Source: Desulfarculaceae bacterium
GTDB lineage: Bacteria; Desulfobacterota; Desulfarculia; Desulfarculales; Desulfarculaceae
Length of the DNA: 64,000 bases
Assembly: GCA_020444545.1 (NCBI GenBank)
Contig: JAHLKT010000001.1
Location: forward strand, 806,001-870,000
Direction of reading: 5' to 3'
Shown piece after piece: positions 8,583 to 20,617 of this stretch. Numbering within the stretch: position 1 is the stretch's first letter; every line of letters begins with the position of its first letter. The notes below the pieces were generated by a model that was not told the DNA's origin, did not search any database, and saw only the letters and a list, made by a program, of their open reading frames with translations. A program made the position numbers and the translations under genes.

Positions 8583-9659
8583 CTATTTTCTCCCGCCGGT
8601 GTTCTTGGCGGCCAACTGACCGCAAGCCGCCGAGATGTCCGCCCCCCGGCTCTTGCGCACGATGGCCGTGACGTGGCGGCTGATCAGCTCGTTCTGGAAG
8701 GCCTCCAGCGCCTGGGGCGTGGGCGGCGAAAAGGCCGCGCCCTCGTGGGGGTTGAAGGCGATGAGGTTCACCTTGGCGGGCAGGCCCTTGAGCCACTTGG
8801 CCAAGGCCACGGCCTGCTCGGGCCGGTCGTTCACCCCGCCCAGGAGCACGTACTCGAAGGTGATGCGCCGGGTGGGCTTCAAGGGGTAGGCGGTCAGGGC
8901 CTTTTTGAGCGCGGCCAGGTTCCAGCGCTTGTTGATGGGCATGAGCCGGTCGCGCAGGGCGTCCTCCGCCGCGGAAAGGCTCACCGCCAGGGCGGCCGGG
9001 GCGGCCGCAGCCAGGGCGGGCAGCTTGTCCACCAGGCCCACGGTGCTCACCGTCACCTTGCGCTGACTCATGGCCAGGCCATGGCTGCCCAGAATGTGGC
9101 TCAGGGCGATGCTCAGGTTGGGCAGGTTGTCCAGGGGCTCGCCCATGCCCATGAACACCAGGTTGGTCAGGGGATGGGCCTCGTCCACCAGCCGCCGCGC
9201 GGCCAGCACCTGGCCCAGGATCTCCGAGGGCCTTAAGTTGCGCCTAAAGCCCAAGGTGGCGGTGCGGCAAAAGGCGCAGCCCATCTTGCAGCCCACCTGG
9301 GAGGACACGCACAGGGTGGAGTGATCCGCCTCGGGGATGATCACGCTCTCCACCGCCGCGCCGTCCTCCAGCCAGAAGAGCATCTTGCGGGTGCCGTCGG
9401 TGGAGCGCTCCACCATGGCCGGCTCCATGAGCCCCAAGCGGGCCGCCCCGGCCAGGCGGGTGCGGAAGGCCTTGCTCAGGGTGGTCATGTCCTCGATGGA
9501 GGAGGCCCCGTGGGGATAGAGCCACTGAAGAAGCTGGCGGGCCCGGTAGGGCTTTTCGCCCAGGGACACCACCAGCTCCTGCACTTGGGCCGCGCTCAGG
9601 TCGCGCAGCTCGGGTATGGCTTGCTCGGCGGGCATGGTCCCCAATAATACCCCTCCCAT
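8583..9659 (-). CDS. rlmN: Dual-specificity 23S rRNA A2503 / tRNA A37 C2-methyltransferase
   Basis: This radical SAM enzyme methylates C2 of adenosine in 23S rRNA and some tRNAs. The CxxxCxxC cluster motif is Cys124-Cys128-Cys131 (GCKMGCAFC). GMGEPLDN and the C-terminal SAACGQL cysteine, which forms the methyl-carrying intermediate, are present. The length fits RlmN. An internal ATG eight codons in (base 9635) is an equally plausible start. Neither start has a strong ribosome site. It lies 33 bases downstream of the transporter gene on the same strand. Confidence 0.95.
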   Translation of the reverse strand: MGGVLLGTMPAEQAIPELRDLSAAQVQELVVSLGEKPYRARQLLQWLYPHGASSIEDMTTLSKAFRTRLAGAARLGLMEPAMVERSTDGTRKMLFWLEDGAAVESVIIPEADHSTLCVSSQVGCKMGCAFCRTATLGFRRNLRPSEILGQVLAARRLVDEAHPLTNLVFMGMGEPLDNLPNLSIALSHILGSHGLAMSQRKVTVSTVGLVDKLPALAAAAPAALAVSLSAAEDALRDRLMPINKRWNLAALKKALTAYPLKPTRRITFEYVLLGGVNDRPEQAVALAKWLKGLPAKVNLIAFNPHEGAAFSPPTPQALEAFQNELISRHVTAIVRKSRGADISAACGQLAAKNTGGRK

Positions 9660-9692
9660 GCCCGCCGAGCAGCCTTTTTGCCTAGGGATTCA

Positions 9693-10673
9693 TCAGGCCG
9701 GGGCCGCCGCCCGGGCCGGGCCGAAAACGTTGTCCGTGAAGCGCACGTACCAGGCGGCGGACTGCACCTGGACGACGTAAGCCACCGCGATGATCAAGGC
9801 CGCCTCCGAGCCCTCGGGGCCAAAGGCGCTCATGGCCAGGGCCAGGGCGATGGAGAGGTTGCGCATCACCGTGCCGTAGACCAGGGCGATGGCCTCGCCC
9901 CGGGGCAGCAGCCAGCGCCCCAGCAGGGTGCTCAGGCCGTAGTTGAAGGCGTAGAGCAGGGCCAGAGGCGGCAGCAAGGCCAGCAGCCTGAGCGGCGCGG
10001 CCGCGATCTCGCCGGACTTGAGCGCCATGGCCACGAACACGATGCCCAGCACGCCCACGGTGCTCAGCGCCGGAAAGCGCGGGGCCAGACGCTTCGAGAA
10101 GTCTTCCAGCCCCACCCGGCCCACCAGCCAGCGCCGGGTGAGCCAGCCGGCGGCCATGGGCAAGAAGACGATGAGCCCGATCTGGGTGAAGACCTTGCTC
10201 ACCTGCATCTCGATGCGCGAGCCCAGGAGCCACTCCACATAGAGCGGGGTGGCCAAGGAGCCCAGGATCAGGCCCACCACGGTCATCTTCACCGCCGCGG
10301 CCAGCTTGCCGCCCGCGAAGCCGGTCCAGGAGATGGTCATGCCGCTGGTGGGCACCAGCCCGGCCAGCAACAGGCCCAGCATGAGGTAGGGGTTGCCTCC
10401 GAAGAACAGCCAGCCCAGCCCCAGGGCGGCCAGGGGCACCACCGTGAAATTGATGGCCTGGGCCAGGACCTGGCTCTTGTAGTCGCCCCCGGAAAAGACC
10501 TGGTTTATCTTCAGGTTGACCATCATGGGATAGACCATGAGGAAGGTCAGGGGGATGATCAGCGAGCGCAGCCAGCCGATGGGCCCCGCCTGACCGTAGA
10601 CAAAGCCCAGCAACATCATGATCGGGATGGCCAACACCAGGTTTTGGTTGATCTTCTTAAGCAGAGCCCACAT
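9693..10673 (-). CDS. Bile acid:sodium symporter / ACR3-like membrane transporter
   Basis: This polytopic protein of about 326 residues has around ten hydrophobic segments of the BASS/ACR3 superfamily. Typical pieces are LTFLMVYPMMVNL near TM2, the unwound-helix segment LVPTSGMTISW and VYGTVMRNLSIALALA in the second half. ACR3 arsenite exporters have a cysteine in the fourth helix that I do not see here, so a Na+-coupled organic anion transporter is more likely than arsenite export. The chosen ATG follows GAGGAGG; a TTG six codons upstream is less likely. It is directly downstream of a DsrE-family gene. Confidence 0.75.
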   Translation of the reverse strand: MWALLKKINQNLVLAIPIMMLLGFVYGQAGPIGWLRSLIIPLTFLMVYPMMVNLKINQVFSGGDYKSQVLAQAINFTVVPLAALGLGWLFFGGNPYLMLGLLLAGLVPTSGMTISWTGFAGGKLAAAVKMTVVGLILGSLATPLYVEWLLGSRIEMQVSKVFTQIGLIVFLPMAAGWLTRRWLVGRVGLEDFSKRLAPRFPALSTVGVLGIVFVAMALKSGEIAAAPLRLLALLPPLALLYAFNYGLSTLLGRWLLPRGEAIALVYGTVMRNLSIALALAMSAFGPEGSEAALIIAVAYVVQVQSAAWYVRFTDNVFGPARAAAPA

Positions 10674-10692
10674 GGCGGCCTCCTCGCGCAAT

Positions 10693-11055
10693 CTAGAAGG
10701 TGAAAACCTTGTAATCCGGGTCGGTCATCATCTTGACCAGCACCGGAGCCCCGGAGAGGGTGGTGCCGTTGATCAGGTCGTCGGGCCCCACCAGGCGCTT
10801 GTCCGCACAGGCCTTGCACACGTGGATGGGCGCCTCGGCGGACACCAGCTTGTCCAAGAGCTCCTTCATGTGCTCGCCGGTGGAGGCGCGGATGCCCTCG
10901 GCCATGCCCCACTGGGCCCAGTGGATGGCGTCGTCGATGAGGAACACCTCCACGTGGTGGCCATCGTCGGCGGCCAGGGAGGCGAACTGCATGGCGCGGG
11001 TGGCCCCGCCGGACTTCTCGAAACCCTTGGACATAACGAAAAGGAACTTCTGCAT
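10693..11055 (-). CDS. DsrE-family protein
   Basis: This is a 120-residue DsrE/TusD-fold protein that opens KFLFVMSKGFEKSGGATRA and contains the paired cysteines ICVKAC-type segment HVCKACADKR in the second half. The fold is used in sulfur relay or persulfide chemistry. Its neighbour downstream by 19 bases is the BASS-type transporter, so both probably form an operon. Two other DsrE-type genes occur in this window. The substrate is unknown. Confidence 0.8.
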   Translation of the reverse strand: MQKFLFVMSKGFEKSGGATRAMQFASLAADDGHHVEVFLIDDAIHWAQWGMAEGIRASTGEHMKELLDKLVSAEAPIHVCKACADKRLVGPDDLINGTTLSGAPVLVKMMTDPDYKVFTF

Positions 11056-11131
11056 GGCCTTGAACTCCCGCTTGAGGTTGGGCGCCTTTCACGGCGCCGG
11101 GTTATTGGCCACATAAAGGAGCAAATAGCGT

Positions 11132-11160
11132 GCCCAAGGCTCCTTGGCGGGGCCTTGGGC
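11132..11160. other. Intergenic hairpin
   Basis: GCCCAAGGC and GCCTTGGGC form a perfect nine-base-pair stem with an eleven-base loop. It lies between the DUF188 gene and the DsrE gene, both on the minus strand. There is no T-tract on either side, so it may be a leader structure of the DsrE-transporter mRNA instead of a terminator. Confidence 0.4.
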
Positions 11161-11180
11161 GCTAAGTCGCTGTTACGTAT

Positions 11181-11195
11181 GTTAATTTAATTAAC
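11181..11195. promoter_or_regulatory. Palindromic operator candidate upstream of DsrE/BASS genes
   Basis: GTTAATT-T-AATTAAC is a perfect 7+1+7 palindrome in the 212-base gap upstream of the DsrE gene. Further GGTTAAC-type half-sites occur nearby (about 11226-11236 and 11266-11272). The cognate regulator is not in view. Confidence 0.4.
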
Positions 11196-11267
11196 ACCCC
11201 TGCGGCGGGCGAGGTTGCCCCTGGGGTTAACGGTTAAGGCAAGAAGCGGGATTTCGTTAAGTAAACG

Positions 11268-11726
11268 TTAACCAGAGCCCAGGCGGGCGGTGAGCAGGCG
11301 GTCCAGGGCCTCCACGAACTTCTGCTTGTCCTTGGGGCCGTAGGGGGGCGGGCCGCCGGTGGTCACTCCGGAGTCCCGGAGGCCGGTGAGGAAGTCGCGC
11401 ATGCTCAGGCGCTCGCGCACGTTTTCTTCCGTATAGAGCTCTCCCCGGGGGTTCAAGCCCGTGGCCCCCTTTTCCACCACAATGGCCGCCAGGGGCAGGT
11501 CGGTGGTTATCACCAGGTCCTCGGGCTCCAGATGCTCGGCGATGTAGCGGTCGGCCGCGTCCATGTCGCCCGGAACCCGCACCGTGGTCACCAGGGGGTT
11601 GGAGGGGCGGCCCACCTGGCGGTCGGCCACCATGCACACCGGCACCTTGCGGCGCTGGGAGGCGCGGAACACCATTTCCTTGGCCGGACGGGGGCAGCCG
11701 TCCGCGTCGATCCAAATACGCATCAT
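11268..11726 (-). CDS. YaiI/YqxD family (DUF188) protein
   Basis: This 152-residue protein matches the DUF188 family. MRIWIDADGCPRPAKEM at the N-terminus holds the conserved DADxCP-type motif, with ITTDLPLA and GATGLNPRGELYTEENV further along. The DxD arrangement resembles PIN/NYN-type nuclease folds, but the biological role is not established. The ATG overlaps the upstream HAD gene stop by four bases and is preceded by GGAG; a second ATG immediately follows. Confidence 0.88.
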   Translation of the reverse strand: MMRIWIDADGCPRPAKEMVFRASQRRKVPVCMVADRQVGRPSNPLVTTVRVPGDMDAADRYIAEHLEPEDLVITTDLPLAAIVVEKGATGLNPRGELYTEENVRERLSMRDFLTGLRDSGVTTGGPPPYGPKDKQKFVEALDRLLTARLGSG

Positions 11727-12691
11727 TTCTCCGGGGTGAACAGGCGCTTCCAGTCGCGCTTCATGCTCACCACGTTCCAGCCGCGCTCCTTGGCCTCGGC
11801 CAAGAGATCGGGCTTTTTGTAGACGAACTCGCGGGGGTCGTCGTGGTTGATCAAAAGCACCAGGCCCGGCGAGCCGCCCGAGGCCATGCGCAGCATCCAC
11901 ACATCGCCCCCGGAGTTGCCCGCCGCCAGGACGGGCCGCCGCCCGGCGCGCAGCATGAGCGCCTCGGCCTTGTGCGCGCCCAGGTTCAGGTCGTTCCGGT
12001 GCATACGCCCGGTGCGCAGCAAGACCACCTTGCCGCCCCGCTCTTGGGGTTTCATCTCATAGTCCGTTCCGATGCAGCGGTCCCGGCCCAGGCCCCAGAG
12101 GTGGCTCAGGGCCATCAGCGCCAGGGTGTCCATGCCCGAGTTAAGGTACACCGTGAAGCCCTTGGCCTTGAGCAGCTCCACCAGCTCCATCATGGGCAAA
12201 TAGGCCGTGGCCCGCACCGGCAGCTTGAGCTTGGGGTTCACCTCGTGCTCCCAGACCTTGGCGGCCAGGGCGCGGTACTCAGCGGCGCTCATGCCCGCGA
12301 AGGGCCGGGACAACACCTGGTCCAGATGGCTCAGCAAGTACTTGCGGTCGCGCTGGGCCATGGCCTGGCACTGGGCCTTTTGGGGAGCGCCCTTTTCGCC
12401 GTAGGCCGGGCACACCTCCTTGAGCCGGGCCAGGGCCACCTCCAGCACGAAGAACAGGGGACGCTCCACGATGAGGGTGCCGTCCGCGTCCAGGCTGGCG
12501 ATGCGCGCCTCTGGCGGCACGAAGCCCGGCGAGGCGGGGTCGGCCGCCGCCGTGGCAAAGGCGATGAGCTTGGAGCGCAGGGGCTCGTTCCAGGAGGCCA
12601 GGGGTCCAGCCTGGGCCCAGGCGGCCGGGGCCAAGACCAACAGCAGCAGCAACAGGGCGGCCAAACAAAAGCGCGGGCGGCGCATGGTCAT
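11723..12691 (-). CDS. Exported HAD-superfamily phosphatase
   Basis: A 322-residue protein has an N-terminal signal peptide (hydrophobic stretch CLAALLLLLLVLAPAAWAQ). The mature part shows HAD motifs: SLDADGTLI (motif I, nucleophile Asp in DxDGT), VYLNSG (motif II) and AAGNSGGDVWML (motif IV). It resembles phosphoserine-phosphatase-like secreted HAD enzymes. The substrate is unknown; a periplasmic location is inferred from the signal peptide. A second ATG two codons in fits the GGAGAAG site better. It is the first gene of a pair with the DUF188 gene. Confidence 0.82.
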   Translation of the reverse strand: MTMRRPRFCLAALLLLLLVLAPAAWAQAGPLASWNEPLRSKLIAFATAAADPASPGFVPPEARIASLDADGTLIVERPLFFVLEVALARLKEVCPAYGEKGAPQKAQCQAMAQRDRKYLLSHLDQVLSRPFAGMSAAEYRALAAKVWEHEVNPKLKLPVRATAYLPMMELVELLKAKGFTVYLNSGMDTLALMALSHLWGLGRDRCIGTDYEMKPQERGGKVVLLRTGRMHRNDLNLGAHKAEALMLRAGRRPVLAAGNSGGDVWMLRMASGGSPGLVLLINHDDPREFVYKKPDLLAEAKERGWNVVSMKRDWKRLFTPEK

Positions 12692-12720
12692 CTTCTCCGG
12701 ACGGGTTCGGGGGGCGGGGC

Positions 12721-16065
<3,345 letters not shown>

Positions 16066-16104
16066 GCGCGCTCCACGGGAGGGAAGTATCCCCGCCGGCC
16101 GGCC

Positions 16105-16989
16105 CTAGGGACGTTGGGGGAAAAACCGGGGGAAGTAATCCAGAATGGCGGGATAGTACTTGGCCACCAGGCGGCGGTATTCTCCCTGCTCCTTGAGCTG
16201 GGTCAGGAAGCGGTTGAACTCGGCCAGCAGCTCCGGCGAGGAGGGAGAAAAGGCCGCGGCCATGGTCTGGGTGCCCGAGACCGGCCCGATGATCTTGAGC
16301 TCGCCGGGCCACTTGACCAGGGAGATCACCGCGTCCGGGGCGTCCTGCAAGGTGGCCTCGGCCTCGCCCTTGATCACCGCGGGCACGATCTCGCTCACCT
16401 TGCGCGAAAAGTTGACCAGCCGGGCGCCCTTCTGGTCCAGGGCGTACTCCCGCCCGTCCAGGCAGGTGCCCTCCACGCACAACACGCTCACCGAGGCGAT
16501 CTGGGCCTTCACCGCGGCCACGTCGGCCTCGGGGTCGCCGCTGGGCGTGATGGGCTTGAGCTTGCTGGAGGCCCGGGCCACCAGCCACACCTGGTTGGGG
16601 AAGGTGGGCTGGGAGAAGTTCAGGATGCGGGTGCGCCAGGGCAGGACGGTGACCCCGCCGGCCCACACGTCGCCCTTTACCGGGGTCTCGGGCCCCAGCA
16701 CCGCCTTGCCGTCCTTGAGGCTCACCTTGCGCCCGATCAGGTCGCCGGGGGCGGAGTCCCAGCTGGTGGGCACGAAGCGGTAGCGCACTCCCAGGCGGGC
16801 CGCGAAGAGCTTGAGCAGCTCCACGGTGAGCCCGTCGCCGGTGCCGGTGATGAAGTTGGCATAGGGCAGGCCCAGATGACGCAGCTCACCCCGGGCCCGC
16901 AGGCTCTCCAGGTCTCCGGCCAGGGCAGGCAGGGACAAGGCGAAAACGAGGAAAGCAATCAGGCCGAGGATGGTACGTTTCTTTGCCAA
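16105..16989 (-). CDS. Periplasmic solute-binding protein, family 3 type
   Basis: This is a 294-residue exported protein with signal peptide MAKKRTILGLIAFLVFALS and cleavage near ALAG. The mature part has the type II periplasmic binding fold of amino-acid-binding or MltF-like proteins: NFITGTGDGLTVELLKLFAARLGV, a DVWAGGVTVLPWRTRILNFSQP hinge segment in two parts, and a C-terminal YRRLVAKYYPAI. Start is TTG after GGAGA. No permease or ATPase gene is nearby. The partner is a membrane hybrid kinase, so a sensory role is more likely than import. Confidence 0.82.
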   Translation of the reverse strand: MAKKRTILGLIAFLVFALSLPALAGDLESLRARGELRHLGLPYANFITGTGDGLTVELLKLFAARLGVRYRFVPTSWDSAPGDLIGRKVSLKDGKAVLGPETPVKGDVWAGGVTVLPWRTRILNFSQPTFPNQVWLVARASSKLKPITPSGDPEADVAAVKAQIASVSVLCVEGTCLDGREYALDQKGARLVNFSRKVSEIVPAVIKGEAEATLQDAPDAVISLVKWPGELKIIGPVSGTQTMAAAFSPSSPELLAEFNRFLTQLKEQGEYRRLVAKYYPAILDYFPRFFPQRP

Positions 16990-17257
16990 GGATATTTCTC
17001 CGCACCGAGTTGAGCGTAATCAGGCCCAGCCTTCCGGCATCCCGTGGGCGGGCGCGGAACCTGCCCTGCCGTGGCTCTAGGCCGGCAGGCTACCCGCGGC
17101 GGGGCGGCGGCCCAAAGTTGTCATCATTAGATTATGCCAAAAGAACTCCTCCTTGGCCAAGGGGGCGGCCGGGGCTTGTGGCCATGCTACGCCCATGGCA
17201 TAGTTAACCATTCGCCCGGCCCCCAACGGGGCGGGATTGTCGCGTGAGGAGGCCCAT

Positions 17258-18445
17258 TTGCGCCTGGCAATGGTGGTGCAGCGTTACGGGGAGGGGGTGG
17301 ACGGCGGGGCCGAGGTGCATTGCCGCGAAGTGGCCAAGCGCCTGGCCGCGCGGGGCCACCAGGTCACGGTGCTCACCACCACCGCCTTGGACTATCTGAG
17401 CTGGGCCAACCACTTCCCCCCCGGCGAGAGCGAGCTGGAGGGGGTCCGGGTGCTGCGTTTTCCGGTGGCCCGGCGGCGCTGGGTGCGCCCTTTCAATATC
17501 TGGGCCCGCAAGGTCTACCAAGGCGGCCAGCCCATCGACGTGCAGTGGCGCTGGCTGCTGCGCCAGGGACCCTACGTGCCCGAGCTGATCGACCATCTGC
17601 TGGAGCACGAGGCGGACTACCAGGCCATCGTGTTCTTCACCTATCTGTATTTCCCCACCGCGGCGGGCCTTCCCCTGGTGCCCCGGCGGGCCCTCTTGGT
17701 GCCCACGGCCCACGACGAGCCCACCCTGCCCCTGCCCCTGTTCCGGCCGGTGTTCCACTCCCCGCGCCGCATCCTCTACAACACCGAGGCCGAGCGCGAG
17801 CTGGTCCAGCGGGTCACCGGCAACCGCCAAGTGCCTTCGCGGGTGGTGGGCCTGGGCATCGACCCGCCCGCCCCGGGCGGCGGAGCCGCCTTCCGGGAGC
17901 GCCACGGCCTGAGCGACGACTTTTTGCTCTACCTGGGCCGCATCGACGTGATGAAGGGCTGCCGGGAGCTGTTCGAGCAGTTCGCGCGCCTGAGCGCCCT
18001 GCCCGCCCACCAAGACCTGAAGCTGGTTCTGGTGGGCCGCCAGCGCATGGAGATGCCCAAGCACCCGAATATCCTGAGCCTGGGCTTCGTGGAGCAGGCC
18101 GAGCGCGACGCCGCCCTGGAGGCGGCCACGGCCCTGGTGATGCCCTCGCCCTACGAGAGCCTGTCCATGGTCACCCTGGAGGCCTCCGCCGCGGGCAAGC
18201 CGGTGTTGGTGAACCAGGACTGCGAGGTGCTGGCCCGCTACGTGGAGCGCTCCGGAGCGGGCCTGGCCTACCAGGGCCATGAAGGGCTACGCGCGGCGGT
18301 GGAGCGCCTGCGCTCCGCCCCCGGCGAGGCGGCGGCCATGGGGGCGCGGGGGGCGGCCTACGTGGCCGAGCACTACGGCTGGGAGCCGGTGCTCACCACC
18401 TACGAGGCGCTCATGGCCGAGGTGGCCGCCGAGGCGGAAGCCTAG
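17258..18445 (+). CDS. Glycosyltransferase family 4
   Basis: This GT-B fold glycosyltransferase of about 395 residues has an N-terminal Rossmann half (LAMVVQRYGEGVDGGAEVH with the glycine loop) and a C-terminal donor-binding half (YLGRIDVMKGCRELF, then PSPYESLSMVTLEA carrying the EX7E motif). The chosen TTG is 5 bases after GAGGAGG; a TTG seven codons earlier is less supported. It overlaps the next glycosyltransferase by one base. It likely adds a sugar to an envelope polysaccharide or lipid; the sugar is not determinable. Confidence 0.88.
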   Translation: MRLAMVVQRYGEGVDGGAEVHCREVAKRLAARGHQVTVLTTTALDYLSWANHFPPGESELEGVRVLRFPVARRRWVRPFNIWARKVYQGGQPIDVQWRWLLRQGPYVPELIDHLLEHEADYQAIVFFTYLYFPTAAGLPLVPRRALLVPTAHDEPTLPLPLFRPVFHSPRRILYNTEAERELVQRVTGNRQVPSRVVGLGIDPPAPGGGAAFRERHGLSDDFLLYLGRIDVMKGCRELFEQFARLSALPAHQDLKLVLVGRQRMEMPKHPNILSLGFVEQAERDAALEAATALVMPSPYESLSMVTLEASAAGKPVLVNQDCEVLARYVERSGAGLAYQGHEGLRAAVERLRSAPGEAAAMGARGAAYVAEHYGWEPVLTTYEALMAEVAAEAEA

Positions 18446-19593
18446 TGCGCATCGGCATCGACATCTGCCGCCTCACCGACCCATGGACCGGCATCGGCAA
18501 CTACATCGTCAACCTGCTGGCCGGGCTCTCGGCGGTGGACCAGGAAAACGACTACCTGCTCTACCCCTACTTCCCCGAGTGCTTCCCCCGCCGGGTGGCC
18601 GACCTGGCCCGGTTCGTGCCGCCCCAGGACAACTTCTCCCTTTGGGGGGCCGGGCGTCCCGAGCTGTTGGTCAAGCTGCTGTGGTTCAAGCTCAAGCTGC
18701 CCCAGCGCTGGTTCTTGGCCAAGCCCGAGGTGACCCACAGCACCAACCTGGCCGGGCCCCGCCTGCCGGGGAGCAAGCTGGTGGTCACGGTGCACGACCT
18801 GTCTTTTTGCCGCGAGCCCGCCTGGCACAAGGAAGACAACGTGGCCTTTTCCCAGCGGGCCACCGAGCAGGCGGTGGAGCGCGCCGAGCTGCTCATCGCG
18901 CCCAGCCGGTTCACCGCCGACGAGCTGATCGAGCTCTACCCCCAGAGCGCGGGGCGGGTACGGGTGGTGCCCGAGGCGGTGCTGCCGGTTTACCGCCCGG
19001 CCACGGACCACGCCGAAGTGGCCAAGGTCCTGGCCCGCCACGGCCTTCAGCGGCCCTATCTGCTGTTCGTGGGGACCATCGAGCCGCGCAAGAACCTTCA
19101 GCGCCTGCTGGCGGCCTATCACCGCCTGCTGGCCTCGGGGCAGGACGAGTTCGATCTGGTCTTGGCCGGGGGGGCGGGCTGGAAATCGGCGGGCATCGAG
19201 GCGGCCATCAACCACTCCCAAGGCCAGGGCCGGGTGCGCCGCCTGGGCTACGTGCCCGGCCCGGAACTGCCCGCCCTGTACCAGGGCGCGGCCGCCCTGG
19301 TCTACCCCTCGCTCTATGAAGGCTTCGGCCTGCCGGTCTTGGAGGCCCTGGCCTGCGGCGCGCCGGTGGTCACCTCGCGGGCGGCCAGCCTGCCCGAGGT
19401 GGCGGGAGAGGCCGCCTTGTACCTGGACCCACTGGACGAGGACGACATGATCTCGGCCCTGGAGCGCATCACCGGCGAGCCCGAGCTCAGGGCCTCGCTG
19501 GCCGCCAAGGCCCCGGCCCAGGCGGCGCGCTTCTCCCAGGAGGCCATGGGCCGGGCCGCCCTCAAGGTGTACCAAGAGGCCGCCGGGCGCTGA
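18445..19593 (+). CDS. Glycosyltransferase family 4 (mannosyltransferase-like)
   Basis: This second GT-B enzyme of 382 residues starts with a GTG that shares its first base with the last base of the preceding stop. RIGIDICRLTDPWTGIGNY is the typical N-terminal loop of mannosyltransferase-type GT4 enzymes. FVGTIEPRKNLQRLL, LGYVPGPELPALYQGA and PSLYEGFGLPVLEALACG (EX7E) form the donor site. With its partner it makes a two-gene glycosylation unit. No flippase or polymerase lies beside it. Confidence 0.9.
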   Translation: MRIGIDICRLTDPWTGIGNYIVNLLAGLSAVDQENDYLLYPYFPECFPRRVADLARFVPPQDNFSLWGAGRPELLVKLLWFKLKLPQRWFLAKPEVTHSTNLAGPRLPGSKLVVTVHDLSFCREPAWHKEDNVAFSQRATEQAVERAELLIAPSRFTADELIELYPQSAGRVRVVPEAVLPVYRPATDHAEVAKVLARHGLQRPYLLFVGTIEPRKNLQRLLAAYHRLLASGQDEFDLVLAGGAGWKSAGIEAAINHSQGQGRVRRLGYVPGPELPALYQGAAALVYPSLYEGFGLPVLEALACGAPVVTSRAASLPEVAGEAALYLDPLDEDDMISALERITGEPELRASLAAKAPAQAARFSQEAMGRAALKVYQEAAGR

Positions 19594-19596
19594 GGC

Positions 19597-20484
19597 CTAC
19601 TCCGGCTCCTGCCCCTTGGGGGCGTCCTGTATATCTTCCTGCTGATACAAGAACTGGCGGCGGCGGTACTCGTTCCGGATGGCCCGCTCCCGCTGACCCT
19701 CTTCCAGCACCAGGCTCACCCGCACGCTGCGGTTGCAGTTGTAGCGGTCGTTCTCCACCAACTGGGAGCCCATGTCCATGCCGCTGACCACCTGCACCCT
19801 ATAGACCAGGCCCCGCTGGGTCCCGGCCTGGAAGCAGGGCACCCGCAGACGGTAGAGGCCCAGGTCGTTGGTGTAGCCGCCCATGGGCCGTCCGCTGACC
19901 CCGCTGCTCACGCTTACCCGCGCGTTGGCGATGGGCACCCCGCTGCCGTTTATCACCTGCACCTCGATGAGGCGGCTGGGCGCCGAGCCGGGGGCAGTGG
20001 ATGGGCGGGGGGGCGGGGGGCCGTCGCCGCCGTCGCCGCTTTGGGTGCCGGGCAGGTCGCCCGGCTCTTCGCTGGGTAGGGACGTCGCGTAGCCCGAGGC
20101 GCCCGGCAGGGCCGCGCCGGGCCGCGCGGGCGCGGTCCCGGGCTGCGCCCCACTCGCCGCCGGGGCCGGGGAGCCGGGGGTGGCGGTAGCCGGCGGGGCC
20201 GCGCCCCCGGCCTGAGGGCTCAGCAGGGGGTCGTTGCCCCAGCGGTATTGGGGCTTGGGTTGTTCCTGCTCGGCGTCCTTGCCTTCCTTGTCCGTGCTGG
20301 TGGAGCCGGAGCCGGTCTTGGGCTGGGCGTCGGGCGGGGGCGGGGGACGGCCGTAAACGGCCCGGTACTTCAGGTCGTCCAGGCCGGTGCCGCCCGGGCC
20401 GGGCGGCGACTGGGCCAGACCGCTCCCGGCCAGGCCCAGGGCCAGGAGCATCAGCAACAGCGCTAGCAGGATCGCGCGGGGCAT
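19597..20484 (-). CDS. Exported Pro/Gly-rich protein with C-terminal carboxypeptidase-regulatory-like domain
   Basis: This protein of about 295 residues has a signal peptide (MPRAILLALLLMLLALGLA) and a long Pro/Gly/Ala-rich low-complexity middle (about 30-170). A compact C-terminal beta domain starting LIEVQVINGSGVPIANARVS resembles the CarboxypepD_reg-like or Ig-like folds. Two cysteines in that domain (VPCFQAG, YNCNRS) may form a disulfide. The C-terminus is a charged helix. GGGAGG four bases before the ATG fixes the start; a TTG four codons upstream lacks a site. It converges on the glycosyltransferase gene. Function unknown. Confidence 0.72.
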   Translation of the reverse strand: MPRAILLALLLMLLALGLAGSGLAQSPPGPGGTGLDDLKYRAVYGRPPPPPDAQPKTGSGSTSTDKEGKDAEQEQPKPQYRWGNDPLLSPQAGGAAPPATATPGSPAPAASGAQPGTAPARPGAALPGASGYATSLPSEEPGDLPGTQSGDGGDGPPPPRPSTAPGSAPSRLIEVQVINGSGVPIANARVSVSSGVSGRPMGGYTNDLGLYRLRVPCFQAGTQRGLVYRVQVVSGMDMGSQLVENDRYNCNRSVRVSLVLEEGQRERAIRNEYRRRQFLYQQEDIQDAPKGQEPE

Positions 20485-20617
20485 GGGGCCTCCCAAGGGT
20501 TGGTAAAAGCACCTACACCATAAATTATTCTCGCCATTTGGTCCAGCGGCCCGGCCCCAATGGCAAGGCCCGCGCCAACCAGGGCGCGGGCCGCAAATCG
20601 CTCGGGGCGTTGAGCGC

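Noticed and set aside
9693-10673. Arsenite exporter ACR3 as a firm call
   Set aside because: The superfamily fits but the characteristic ACR3 cysteine segment is not visible and no arsenic gene is beside it. The nearest ArsR-type gene lies 31 kb away and lacks the arsenic motif.
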